Source: Buttiauxella massiliensis | GTDB lineage: Bacteria > Pseudomonadota > Gammaproteobacteria > Enterobacterales > Enterobacteriaceae | DNA: 64,000 nucleotides | Assembly (NCBI RefSeq): GCF_902500225.1 | Contig: NZ_LR722663.1 | Location: 45,501-109,500, forward strand | Reading direction: 5' to 3' | Shown here: positions 1 to 8,679 of the stretch, one piece after another | Layout: each line of letters opens with the position of its first letter | How positions within the stretch are numbered: the first letter of the stretch is position 1 | The notes under the pieces: generated by a model | The model's input: only the letters and a program-made list of their open reading frames with translations | Databases searched by the model: none | Told to the model about the DNA's origin: nothing | Made by a program: the position numbers and the translations under genes

Positions 1-954
1 TCACCCTGGAAATTGCAGGGCGAGGAATTAATTGACGGCAAACAAGATGCTCTGCGTTTGTGTCTGCAAGATCAGCTACAAGCAGGTATTGATATAGTCA
101 GTGATGGCGAGCAAACGCGCCAACATTTTGTCACTACTTTTATTGAGCACCTCACTGGCGTTGATTTTGAAAAACGTGAAACGGTAAGAATTCGCAATCG
201 CTATGATGCCAGCGTTCCTACGGTTGTTGGCCCTGTATCCCGCCAGAAGCCTGTTTTTGTTGAAGATGCCAAATTCTTACGCCAGCAAACCAGCCAACCT
301 ATTAAATGGGCGCTGCCAGGTCCGATGACCATGATCGATACGCTTTATGATAGCCATTATAAAAGTCGTGAAAAACTAGCCTGGGAATTCGCCAAAATTC
401 TCAATCAGGAAGCCAGAGAATTAGAGGCTGCGGGTGTCGATATTATCCAGTTTGATGAACCGGCATTTAATGTGTTTTTTGATGAGGTGAATGACTGGGG
501 AATTGCCGCTTTAGAAAGAGCCGTTGAAGGGCTTAAATGTGAAACTGCGGTGCATATTTGCTATGGCTATGGCATCAAAGCCAATACTGACTGGAAAAAG
601 ACGCTGGGCTCAGAATGGCGGCAATATGAAGAGTTTTTCCCTAAGTTACAGGCATCCAATATCGATATCATTTCGCTGGAATGTCAAAACTCTCGTGTTC
701 CAATGGATCTCATTGAACTCATCCGAGGCAAAAAAGTCATGGTCGGGGCCATTGACGTGGCAACCAATATCATTGAGACACCAGAGGAAGTCGCTAACAC
801 GCTACGAAAAGCACTGCAGTTTGTTGATGCAGACAAGCTTTATCCAAGCACCAACTGTGGCATGACCCCCTTATCTCGCCAGGTCGCAAGGGGCAAGCTA
901 AATGCTTTAAGTGCTGGTGCGCAAATCATACGAAGAGAACTCTTAAACAAATAA
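1..954 (+). CDS. MetE-core methyltransferase (cobalamin-independent methionine synthase C-terminal type), 5' truncated
   Basis: The reading frame is open from base 1, so the true start lies outside the window; the TTG at 13 is inside the gene. At least 317 residues are present, close to the roughly 340 of stand-alone MetE catalytic-domain proteins. The zinc/homocysteine site of MetE is complete: His-x-Cys (codons 552-554 and 558-560), Glu in a SLEC motif (679-681) and Cys in a TNCGM motif (856-858). The family transfers a methyl group to homocysteine to make methionine; the methyl donor of these short forms is not established by the sequence. It lacks the N-terminal folate-binding half of full MetE. 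No hairpin terminator is evident after the stop. Confidence 0.85.
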   Translation, partial: SPWKLQGEELIDGKQDALRLCLQDQLQAGIDIVSDGEQTRQHFVTTFIEHLTGVDFEKRETVRIRNRYDASVPTVVGPVSRQKPVFVEDAKFLRQQTSQPIKWALPGPMTMIDTLYDSHYKSREKLAWEFAKILNQEARELEAAGVDIIQFDEPAFNVFFDEVNDWGIAALERAVEGLKCETAVHICYGYGIKANTDWKKTLGSEWRQYEEFFPKLQASNIDIISLECQNSRVPMDLIELIRGKKVMVGAIDVATNIIETPEEVANTLRKALQFVDADKLYPSTNCGMTPLSRQVARGKLNALSAGAQIIRRELLNK

Positions 955-1046
955 CTTCGGCAAAAATTAGATCATAGAAGTGGAGTGACACACTGAATTT
1001 AGGCATTTGGATAGAGGTGATATGCTCACCTCTTTTTGAGTCTGGA

Positions 1047-1628
1047 TCAGGCAGCCAACCAGCGCTTACCTTCAACTTTCATTTTTGCTTCCAGTTCACT
1101 GCCACGAGTAGCGAATACGCGGCTAAGTGGGAAACCGCTCTGCTCCAGTAAATAGGCCAGTGCTGCATATTCACGCGGATACTTCTTCACAATCCCTTGG
1201 TCAATTTCCACAGGGCCTAAAGGGAAGGTGAAGGTGCCGATATCGTAAACACTCTGACGGTGGAACAGTTTCCACACACCATCTCGTTTTTCGGCCATAT
1301 CGTAAAAACGGTTGTGACACTCACAACCAATATTCAGTTTGACGTTCTCAGCAATAATGATTGCGTTAGTTTGAAGGATGGCTTTATTTCCGGCTTCATT
1401 GAAGGTTACCTCAGGAGAAGCGATAAGATGTTTGGTGCGCAGGTCAGAAGCGCCCATTCGCATTGAACCATCAACAAAGTCGCTTCCCAAGCCTTCAAAC
1501 CAAGTGATTTCAATCGTGCCGTCAGGGTGGAACAAGTCGCGTAACTGATCCCATTCGCCTAAATCACGGTGCATCCAGCCATTCATCAGGTCGTTAAGTT
1601 GTTGGCGGTCTTGAAGTTGGTTTTGCAT
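1047..1628 (-). CDS. NTF2-like / SnoaL-fold protein
   Basis: This is a 193-residue soluble protein with the alpha+beta cone pattern of SnoaL/NTF2-like proteins: an N-terminal helix with LNDLMNGWMHRDLGEWDQL, then strands including GTIEITWFEG and a CECHNRFYDMAEKRDGVWK stretch. Members of this fold are small-molecule enzymes (isomerases, dehydratases, ring-dioxygenase beta-like subunits), so a specific reaction cannot be assigned. AGGAAC lies about 9 bases before the ATG and supports the start. It is divergently transcribed from the LysR-type regulator that starts 109 bases away, the usual layout for a regulator and its target. Confidence 0.75.
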   Translation of the reverse strand: MQNQLQDRQQLNDLMNGWMHRDLGEWDQLRDLFHPDGTIEITWFEGLGSDFVDGSMRMGASDLRTKHLIASPEVTFNEAGNKAILQTNAIIIAENVKLNIGCECHNRFYDMAEKRDGVWKLFHRQSVYDIGTFTFPLGPVEIDQGIVKKYPREYAALAYLLEQSGFPLSRVFATRGSELEAKMKVEGKRWLAA

Positions 1629-1704
1629 GTTTTTAGTTCCTGTTAGTTGACTGGATTCAGTTTGGCCTCGAAAAAAGTTAAACTCAAATATATAGATTTT
1701 ACTG

Positions 1705-1727
1705 ATTAATCATTTTTAATGATTAAT
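1705..1727. promoter_or_regulatory. Inverted repeat, probable LysR operator
   Basis: A perfect 10-base inverted repeat (ATTAATCATT, spacer TTT, AATGATTAAT) ends 10 bases before the LysR start codon. It lies between the divergent NTF2-like gene and the regulator, where LysR proteins normally bind palindromes to control both genes. The assignment to this regulator is inference from position. Confidence 0.5.
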
Positions 1728-1737
1728 GGAGCGGTTC

Positions 1738-2631
1738 ATGGATTTACGCCACCTGAAGTATTTTTTGGCTGTCGCAGAAGAACGGCATTTTGGTCGCGCA
1801 GCGGAACGGCTCAACATTGTGCAACCCGCGTTGAGCATGCAGATTAAAGCCCTTGAGGCTGAACTGGGTGGGCCATTGTTGATTCGGACCAGCCGTCGAG
1901 TGGAACTGACTGACGCCGGGAAGCTCTTGCAGGCGGAGGCTACGCGCACGTTGGAGCAAGTCGAACATACCCGTCTTGCCGTGCAGCGCGCTATTCGCGG
2001 TGAAACAGGTCGGGTGCGGATAGGGTTTGCCGGTAATGCTGTCTTCAGTGGAAGGCTGATGCAGGATGTCCGATCTTTTCATCAGGCATACCCGGACGCT
2101 GAAATAATTTGCCAGGAGCTTGCGCCACAGCTTCAAAACGAAGCCATTCAGAACGGGACGCTGGATGTGGGTTATATGCCTGATTACGATCCGGATCATG
2201 AATCAACCCTTGTCTACGAATCTGTGGGTGAATGGGGACGGGTCGTGGTGATGTCCAGCGAGCACAAATTCGCCGATAAACAGAGTCTGACGGTAGATAT
2301 GCTAGCCCATGAGCCTTTGATTATTTACGCAATCAATGACGTGGATTCACAACTGGATATGCAACTCCGTAAACTGCTTGGCGACTCTTTGCATATTGCT
2401 TATCGGATATCCAGTTCATTGAGCGTCCTCGCCATGGCCGGAGCCGGGTTGGGTATCGCCCTGGTCCCAGCTCCATTAGCGCAGGTGGCGATTCCGGGTG
2501 TGGTGTATCGGGTTCTTGATTCCAAGGAGCTGGCGGCTAATTTGATGATGGTCAGTCGTAAAGCCGAGCCTAGTGCTGCCGTGCTTGCTTACCTCAAGCA
2601 CACCCGGAAACACGGTCTCTTTATAGGGTGA
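1738..2631 (+). CDS. LysR-family transcriptional regulator
   Basis: The 297-residue protein starts with MDLRHLKYFLAVAEE and has the LysR winged helix-turn-helix in residues 1-60 (FGRAAERLNIVQPALSMQIKALE), followed by a periplasmic-binding-like effector domain from about residue 90 (GRVRIGFAGNAVFSG). The ATG at 1738 is preferred over the in-frame ATG at 1726 because GGAG at 1728-1731 gives a ribosome-binding site at the right distance and because the family begins with MDLRxLxYF. Regulators of this type respond to small molecules; the ligand is not evident. It probably controls the divergent NTF2-like gene and itself. Confidence 0.88.
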   Translation: MDLRHLKYFLAVAEERHFGRAAERLNIVQPALSMQIKALEAELGGPLLIRTSRRVELTDAGKLLQAEATRTLEQVEHTRLAVQRAIRGETGRVRIGFAGNAVFSGRLMQDVRSFHQAYPDAEIICQELAPQLQNEAIQNGTLDVGYMPDYDPDHESTLVYESVGEWGRVVVMSSEHKFADKQSLTVDMLAHEPLIIYAINDVDSQLDMQLRKLLGDSLHIAYRISSSLSVLAMAGAGLGIALVPAPLAQVAIPGVVYRVLDSKELAANLMMVSRKAEPSAAVLAYLKHTRKHGLFIG

Positions 2632-2945
2632 ACAACTTCCCGGCGTTACCGTGGGCGATTTTTTCCTTATTTCCTCAGTGAAATCATGACTTGATGCATT
2701 TTATTGGCAAACAGTGCCGGGTCGGTGGTTCATCTCGCACTCTCTGGAGTTTATTAATTACTTAACTAAAATTACTTGTGCAATATATATCCAGAGGTGT
2801 TCGAGTGACTTTTATATGAAATGGAAATGCCGCAGTCTGAGTGAATGAAAAAAAAATCCACGCAAAAGCGTGGATTTCCTGATGTTAACTGTTCTCTATG
2901 AGAATTAATTCGCGCTAAAAAACTGGCCCTATAGAGCGTGAAAAC
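2632..2945. other. Intergenic region between convergent LysR gene and metK paralogue
   Basis: About 310 bases between two convergent stop codons. Apart from the hairpin terminator at 2848-2877, I see no gene, repeat or clear promoter here. Confidence 0.6.
2848..2877 (-). terminator. Rho-independent terminator of the metK paralogue
   Basis: A 10-bp stem (AAATCCACGC / GCGTGGATTT) with an AAAA loop is followed on the minus strand by nine T, coming from the A run at 2848-2856. The stem core is the same as in the ychF terminator at 10601-10626. Confidence 0.8.
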
Positions 2946-4091
2946 TTAAAGGAAGCGGCGCAGCAGGTCAGCTTTGTCGGTCTGTTCCCAGCTAAAAATA
3001 TCACGTCCAAAATGACCGTAGGCCGCTGTTTGCTGATATATCGGTTGCAGCAAATTCAGCGAGCGGATTAACCCATGTGGGCGGAGGTCGAAAAACTCGC
3101 GAATAATCATAATCAGTTTTTCATTATCCAGTTTTCCAGTACCGAAGGTTTCCACCATTATTGAGGTGGGGTCCGCAACACCAATGGCATAAGAAATCTG
3201 AATCTCACAGCGATCAGCTAACCCGGCGGCAACAATATTCTTAGCGACATAGCGTGCAACATATGCGGCTGAGCGATCAACTTTAGACGGATCTTTACCG
3301 GAAAATGCACCGCCGCCGTGACGCGCCATACCGCCGTAGGTATCAACAATAATTTTGCGGCCCGTCAACCCACAGTCACCCATTGGCCCACCAATAACGA
3401 ATCGGCCGGTTGGGTTAATAAAATATTTGGTATCGCGCGTCAGCCACTCAGGCGGTAAAACAGGCTTAACGATCTCTTCCATCACGCCTTCACGTAGGGT
3501 TTGCTGGGTGACTGCTTCACTGTGTTGAGTGGAAATAACCACGGTATCAATACCGGTGATTTTGCCATTCTCATATGCAAAGGTAACCTGACTTTTCGCA
3601 TCTGGTCTTAACCAGGGTAATAAACCGCTCTTCCGCACCTGAGCCTGGCGTGCCATTAAACGGTGAGCAAAGGTAATAGGAGCGGGCATTAGCGCATCGG
3701 TTTCGTTGGATGCATAACCAAACATAAGCCCTTGATCGCCTGCACCTTGATTTGCTTCATCTTCACGATCTACTCCACGATTTATATCGGGAGACTGTTT
3801 ACCAATCGCACTTAAAACGGCGCAAGTGTGGGAATCAAACCCCATTTCTGAGCTGTTATAGCCGATGTCATGGATCGTGCGGCGCACAATCTCTTCTATA
3901 TCCACCCACGTGTCGGTGGTAATTTCTCCCCCCACCAAAACCATGCCGGTTTTTACCAGCGTTTCACAGGCCACGCGCGCTCTGGGATCTTGTCCAATAA
4001 TGGCATCGAGAATAGCATCAGATATTTGGTCGGCTATTTTGTCAGGATGCCCTTCAGAAACAGATTCTGAGGTGAATAACTGTTGTGACAT
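2946..4091 (-). CDS. S-adenosylmethionine synthetase, second-copy type
   Basis: At 381 residues this is a full-length MetK that makes SAM from ATP and methionine in the cytosol. Diagnostic stretches are [17 protein letters not shown] near the N terminus, [12 protein letters not shown] near residue 118, and the phosphate-binding [19 protein letters not shown] near residue 255. It differs from E. coli MetK throughout and ends in DLLRRFL, without the usual C-terminal tail. The canonical metK of enterobacteria sits near speA/galP, not next to cfa, so this is probably a second copy; the rest of the genome would decide. AAGGA precedes the ATG. The cfa-type gene lies 98 bases upstream on the same strand, so the two may be co-transcribed. 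Confidence 0.88.
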   Translation of the reverse strand: MSQQLFTSESVSEGHPDKIADQISDAILDAIIGQDPRARVACETLVKTGMVLVGGEITTDTWVDIEEIVRRTIHDIGYNSSEMGFDSHTCAVLSAIGKQSPDINRGVDREDEANQGAGDQGLMFGYASNETDALMPAPITFAHRLMARQAQVRKSGLLPWLRPDAKSQVTFAYENGKITGIDTVVISTQHSEAVTQQTLREGVMEEIVKPVLPPEWLTRDTKYFINPTGRFVIGGPMGDCGLTGRKIIVDTYGGMARHGGGAFSGKDPSKVDRSAAYVARYVAKNIVAAGLADRCEIQISYAIGVADPTSIMVETFGTGKLDNEKLIMIIREFFDLRPHGLIRSLNLLQPIYQQTAAYGHFGRDIFSWEQTDKADLLRRFL

Positions 4092-4189
4092 ACAAAATCC
4101 TTAAATTAATAACTAAATCATTTAATACTGATAATAAAAATAGCAGTTATATTATCGAAATTAATTTGCGGTTAAGGTTATAGCCAATA

Positions 4190-5338
4190 TCAGCGATAAA
4201 CATACATCCCACCTTCTACACCACGGCTAAATAAAACTTGCCACAGCTGAATGTCGCGGGCACGGAAAGCTCCTGCACAAGATGTGAGGTAATAATTGAA
4301 CATGCGTTTAAACGATTCGCTGTAATTGTCCTGTATCTCTGGCCAGAAAAGATTAAACCGTTGGTGCCAATCCATTAATGTCAGGTCATAATCTGCACCG
4401 AAATTGTGCCAGTCTTCGACGACGAAATGGGGTTCTGAGGCGCTGGCTATTTGTTTTACAGAAGGTAGGCAGCCGTTAGGGAATATATATTTGTTAATCC
4501 ATGGATCAACGTTGGTATCTGATTTATTCGCACCAATAGTGTGTAGCAGGAACATTCCGTCCGGTTTAAGGCAGCGGTTCACCACTTCAAAATAGGTGTC
4601 GTAATTTTTTGGCCCAACATGCTCGAACATCCCGACGGAAACGATACGATCAAAATGGCTGTCGAGATCGCGATAATCCATTAGCTTGATGGACACATCC
4701 AGCCAGGTGCAACGCTCCTGTGCCATTTTCTGCTGTTCTGCGGAAATGGTCACACCGGTAACATGAACATTGTAATGTTCTGCAGCGTACTGTGCCAAAC
4801 CGCCCCAACCGCAGCCAATATCCAGCAGTTTCATACCGGGCTGAAGCTGCAATTTTTCACATAACATTTTCAATTTGGCTTCTTGCGCCTGACGCAAGTT
4901 GGTTGCATCTTTCCAGTAGCCGCAGGAATACTGCATATACGGATCGAGCATTTTTGCAAACAGATCATTGCCGATATCGTAATGTTCTTTGCCAACAATC
5001 CAGGCGCGTTTACGTGTCTGTAAATTAAATAAGCGCATACCCGCGACACGGGCTAAATCCCTGAAGTTTTTTGGTGCTTTCTCATCGAGTTTTGCACGAA
5101 GGATTTTCTCGAATAAAACATCCAGCGCGGCGCAATCCCACCAACCTTCCATGTAGGATTCACCAAGGCCAATAGAACCTTCCTGCAAAACACGTTTATA
5201 AAAGTCAGGATTGTGTACTTGAATATCCCAGCGGCGGCTGCCGTTAAAACGGACATCAGCCTGGTTCACAAGATCTTCTGCAATCCGATACCAGTTGTCT
5301 TTGCGTACGACGGGTGCACTTTCAACTTCAACACTCAT
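4190..5338 (-). CDS. cfa: Cyclopropane-fatty-acyl-phospholipid synthase
   Basis: The 382-residue enzyme uses SAM to add a methylene bridge to unsaturated acyl chains of membrane phospholipids. It has the CFA N-terminal lipid-binding part (NPDFYKRVLQEGSIGLGESYMEGWW), the conserved KRAWIVGKEHYDIGNDLF, the SAM motif LLDIGCGWGGLAQYAAEHY and FEHVGPKNYDTYF. Length matches E. coli Cfa (382). GAGGATGAG just before the ATG is a strong ribosome-binding site. It is followed on the same strand by a SAM synthetase, which would supply its substrate. Enterobacterial cfa normally lies near ribC, so this may be a paralogue. Confidence 0.9.
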   Translation of the reverse strand: MSVEVESAPVVRKDNWYRIAEDLVNQADVRFNGSRRWDIQVHNPDFYKRVLQEGSIGLGESYMEGWWDCAALDVLFEKILRAKLDEKAPKNFRDLARVAGMRLFNLQTRKRAWIVGKEHYDIGNDLFAKMLDPYMQYSCGYWKDATNLRQAQEAKLKMLCEKLQLQPGMKLLDIGCGWGGLAQYAAEHYNVHVTGVTISAEQQKMAQERCTWLDVSIKLMDYRDLDSHFDRIVSVGMFEHVGPKNYDTYFEVVNRCLKPDGMFLLHTIGANKSDTNVDPWINKYIFPNGCLPSVKQIASASEPHFVVEDWHNFGADYDLTLMDWHQRFNLFWPEIQDNYSESFKRMFNYYLTSCAGAFRARDIQLWQVLFSRGVEGGMYVYR

Positions 5339-5726
5339 ATCTCATCCTCATTAAAAGCCTAAGCTAAATTTCTACTCGACTATCTGAACTCATTTATGTT
5401 TCGTTAAAAGAAAGATTGAATAACAAATATTTAAATTTGTTATTGATTGACTGCTGCGATATAAATAATTAGCTCATGCTAACTATTTATTTTATAAATA
5501 GTAGAGTGACTTATTCTAAATACCTCTGATTTTTTATTGGCTAAACTAATGGCGATGTCAATCAACGCTTTATTCTGGGTGCGATTAATTATTGCATGTT
5601 ACTACTTTATTGATTTTTGGTTACTCATTGACTGGGCTGATGAATTAATTATCGCAGCTAAGAAGGTTTGTGTATCATGAAGGGATGCCAAGTTGTGTCG
5701 ATCAAGCGTCAATTTAGGTAAGTCAG
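5339..5726. other. AT-rich divergent control region between cfa and an AraC-type gene
   Basis: This 388-base region is very AT-rich and carries no convincing gene. It contains a perfect inverted repeat at 5482-5502 (listed separately). Promoters for the two divergent genes must lie here, but I could not pick a convincing -35/-10 pair. Confidence 0.5.
5482..5502. promoter_or_regulatory. Inverted repeat in the cfa/AraC intergenic region
   Basis: Perfect 9-base arms (ACTATTTAT and ATAAATAGT) flank a TTT spacer. The position between divergent genes suggests a protein-binding site, but AT-rich palindromes also arise by chance, so this is tentative. Confidence 0.3.
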
Positions 5727-6563
5727 ATGGTTAAAACAAAAAAGGTATTGCACTCATTCCGCTACACGGGCGATGTAACAGGGGCTAAACTTGCTCGTCC
5801 TGTTTTCTTCCGTTCGTTTATGCTGGCGGAAAACGTGCAATCAGAACTGCATTCTCATCCTTTCATTCAGTTTCACTACGCCCGTGAAGGCTCCCTATAC
5901 ATTTCCGTGGAGAATAATTCATACATTATTCCTGCCTGCTATGGATTATGGATACCGGCATTTATGCCTCATCAGGTGCAAACTGCCAGTGAAGTGATGC
6001 TGGAAAACCTGGATATCGACCCTGACTATTACGCGGCCACGGGGTTTAAAGCCGAACTGAAGTTAGTGACAGTCTCTGATTTTGCTCGCAGTTTTATCCA
6101 CCACGCTACGCAGACTATCCCTGAGTTTTATGATGCCGATGGCAAAGAAGGACGGCTGGTTTCCACATTGATCGATGTGCTAAACGATCTCCCGGCCGCA
6201 GGCTTTGCCATGACCTGGCCTACGGCACCGGCGTTGCTGGAAATGTGCCAGGTGATCAGCGAATCACCCGATTTACCCCATTTAATGGAAGAGTGGGCCG
6301 AGCGGATAGGAATGTCGCCACGTACTTTTTCACGGCATTTTATTAAAGAAACCGGGATAACGTTCAGCAACTGGAAACAACGGCATCGTTTACTGCATTC
6401 AATTATTTTACTACGCCAGTCGCGCAGTGTGACCGAGATTGCGCTAATGCTGGGTTACGGTAGTACGTCGGCTTATACCTATGCATTCCGCCAATTATTT
6501 GGCGTATCTCCCTCGCGCTATGAAGCTACACCTCCACCGCCAAATGCGATTTTATATGATTAA
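5727..6563 (+). CDS. AraC-family transcriptional regulator
   Basis: The 278-residue protein has an N-terminal cupin-like sensor (residues 30-95, with HSHPFIQFHYAREGSLYISV and a second box ending MPHQVQT) and a C-terminal double helix-turn-helix (about residues 170-265, with GMSPRTFSRHFIKETGITF and ALMLGYGSTSAYTYAFRQLFGVSPSRY). This layout belongs to cytoplasmic AraC activators that sense small molecules. The gene diverges from cfa and the metK paralogue and could control them; no ligand can be named. AGG-TAAG precedes the ATG at a normal distance. Confidence 0.85.
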   Translation: MVKTKKVLHSFRYTGDVTGAKLARPVFFRSFMLAENVQSELHSHPFIQFHYAREGSLYISVENNSYIIPACYGLWIPAFMPHQVQTASEVMLENLDIDPDYYAATGFKAELKLVTVSDFARSFIHHATQTIPEFYDADGKEGRLVSTLIDVLNDLPAAGFAMTWPTAPALLEMCQVISESPDLPHLMEEWAERIGMSPRTFSRHFIKETGITFSNWKQRHRLLHSIILLRQSRSVTEIALMLGYGSTSAYTYAFRQLFGVSPSRYEATPPPPNAILYD

Positions 6564-6594
6564 AACCAGATGTTCGCTGGGGAGGTAGCTTAAT

Positions 6595-6630
6595 AAAAAT
6601 CCGGAGATGCTAAACATTTCCGGATTTTTT
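6595..6630 (+). terminator. Rho-independent terminator after the AraC-type gene
   Basis: A 15-base stem with one G-U pair (AAAAATCCGGAGATG / CATTTCCGGATTTTT), loop CTAAA, ends in six T. The A run on the left would let it also stop the convergent malic enzyme gene. Confidence 0.8.
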
Positions 6631-6664
6631 ATGGCTACTCAAAAAATGGAGTAGGGACAATCAG

Positions 6665-8326
6665 TCAGAATGAAATACGCTTGTAACCCTGATACTCCGG
6701 TTTCCAAAATATCTTCTCTAATTTTTCTTCTAATTCATAAATTCCCATGCTGGTAGCAACGCCATCTTCAGCACCTGCAAGCGCAACGGCAATGGCGATT
6801 TTTTTAGATATTTCATGAATCTTTGTAAGCTCAGGTAATAATGCTCCATGCGGGTCTTTGAGCATAGGCGATGATTGTGCAAGGACTTTACTGGCTGCCA
6901 GGAACATACTTTCGGTTACACGTTTCGCATTTGAGAGTAAAACACCCAACCCAAGACCCGGGAAGATATAAGAATTATTGCATTGAGAAATAATGTGTTT
7001 ATTACCATTGTAGATAACCGGCGCGAATGGACTGCCTGTTGCAATGATTGCGTTACCTTCGGTCCATTTGATAATATCGACAGGTTCAGCCTCAACGCGT
7101 GATGTTGGATTCGACAACGGGAAAATAATTGGCGTGGAAGTGCAAGAATGTATCGATTTGATAACTTCTTCCGTAAACAGGCCTGGTACACCAGATACCC
7201 CAATTAATATCGATGGTTGGATGCAATTAACCAGCGCCGCAATATTTTTGCCATCAGGGGCAAATGTTAAGTTTTCTCTTGCATGAGCCAGTCGATACTG
7301 GAAATCAGTTAATGCAGGGGTGTCTTTTAATACCAGACCATCTTTGTCGACAAGAAATATATGACTTCTGGCGATTTCCTCATCAATACCATCAGCCTTA
7401 AGTGCTGATACAATGAGCTCGGCAATGCCACAACCAGCAGACCCAGCCCCAACGAACATAATACGTTGCTCGGAAAGTGATATTTTATTACGCAGACAGG
7501 CTGCGAGAATAGAGCCTAATGCTACAGCCGCTGTTCCCTGGATATCATCATTAAAGCAACATAACTTATCCTGGTATTCTTTCAACAATGGCGTTGCATG
7601 TTGTAGTGCAAAATCCTCAAACTGCAACAACACTCCTGGCCAACGGCGCTCAATTGCTGACACAAAAATATCAATGAACTCAAAATATTCCGTATCAGAA
7701 ATGCGTGCGTGGCGGGCTCCCATATATAATGGATTACTTAGCAGTTCTTTATTATTAGTCCCGACATCGAGCATTACGGGTAAACACTGGTGCGGGTCTA
7801 TACCGCCGCAAGCCGTGTATAAAGATAATTTCCCAATAGGAATACCCATTCCACCAATGCCCTGGTCGCCTAAACCGAGAATTCTCTCACCGTCTGTAAC
7901 CACAATAATTTTTATATCATCGCTAAGAACATTTCGAAGAATGCTTTCAATATTGTCTCGGTCCTCCCAGGCAATAAATACTCCTCGGTTTTTACGCCAG
8001 ATTTCCGAAAAGTGCTGGCAGGCATAACCAACCGTTGGCGTATAAATTAATGGCAGTGAAGCTTCGATATCAGATGTGATGTAATGATAAAAAAGCACCT
8101 CATTTGTATCTTGCAAGTTACGCAAAAAAATATGCTTATCTTCATCAGTAATGAAATTATTTAGCTGGAAGCGTATCCGGTCGCTTTGTTCGTCTATTGT
8201 TTCGACAATTGTGGGGATAAGTCCATGTAAGTTAAATTCATTACGCTCACTGTTACTAAATGCGCTTCCCTTATTAAAGGTAGTATTGCTAAGCAGGGAT
8301 TGCCCGGAAAGGTGGGTGTATCGCAT
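6665..8326 (-). CDS. MaeA-type NAD-dependent malic enzyme (possible malolactic enzyme)
   Basis: The 553-residue enzyme of the malic enzyme family oxidatively decarboxylates malate to pyruvate. It shows catalytic Tyr95 in YTPTVG, Lys166 in GIPIGKLSLY, the family signature FNDDIQGTAA (258-267) and the dinucleotide loop VGAGSAGCG (292-300). It resembles E. coli MaeA (565 residues) from end to end but is clearly diverged and more AT-rich than the backbone genes, so it is likely a second, acquired copy. Bacterial malolactic enzymes, which give lactate, are close relatives and cannot be excluded. GAGAG precedes the ATG. It is flanked by unrelated genes and appears to be transcribed alone. Confidence 0.85.
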   Translation of the reverse strand: MRYTHLSGQSLLSNTTFNKGSAFSNSERNEFNLHGLIPTIVETIDEQSDRIRFQLNNFITDEDKHIFLRNLQDTNEVLFYHYITSDIEASLPLIYTPTVGYACQHFSEIWRKNRGVFIAWEDRDNIESILRNVLSDDIKIIVVTDGERILGLGDQGIGGMGIPIGKLSLYTACGGIDPHQCLPVMLDVGTNNKELLSNPLYMGARHARISDTEYFEFIDIFVSAIERRWPGVLLQFEDFALQHATPLLKEYQDKLCCFNDDIQGTAAVALGSILAACLRNKISLSEQRIMFVGAGSAGCGIAELIVSALKADGIDEEIARSHIFLVDKDGLVLKDTPALTDFQYRLAHARENLTFAPDGKNIAALVNCIQPSILIGVSGVPGLFTEEVIKSIHSCTSTPIIFPLSNPTSRVEAEPVDIIKWTEGNAIIATGSPFAPVIYNGNKHIISQCNNSYIFPGLGLGVLLSNAKRVTESMFLAASKVLAQSSPMLKDPHGALLPELTKIHEISKKIAIAVALAGAEDGVATSMGIYELEEKLEKIFWKPEYQGYKRISF

Positions 8327-8679
8327 TTTACTCTCACTTTGTTAAATATCTGACTCTCTGAATTTGTAGAGATATATATTCCTAATTATTTTCTTATGCA
8401 AATGTGCCAAATCAGTAGCCAGAAGCCATATTCAAAAAGGCTATATGCAATGTGAGTAAGAGACTTAATCAAGAATAATAAAAACAAAAAAGCAACATCG
8501 CTAATTCTGAATAAATTTATCTGAAACATTCAGGCGCACAAAAGAAACATAATTAAGACAGGTGTGTTGTTTTAAGGTGAAGTGCAACAAAATATAACAG
8601 AAAGGTGGGTGTTGGTATAATTAACAACATCAACGCCACCTTTTCTGCCGACCAACCTTTTTATCAGTCCTGATAAGAT
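8327..8679. other. AT-rich gap between malic enzyme and L,D-transpeptidase genes
   Basis: Both flanking genes are on the minus strand, so this 353-base stretch should hold the end of the transpeptidase transcript and the promoter of the malic enzyme gene. The only structure I see is an imperfect hairpin at 8603-8643; no gene is supported. Confidence 0.5.
8603..8643 (-). terminator. Possible terminator hairpin of the L,D-transpeptidase gene
   Basis: Arms AGGTGG-TGTTG and CAACA-CCACCT pair around an AT-rich loop, with unpaired bases in the right arm. On the minus strand it is followed by a short T run only, so termination would be weak. Confidence 0.35.
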
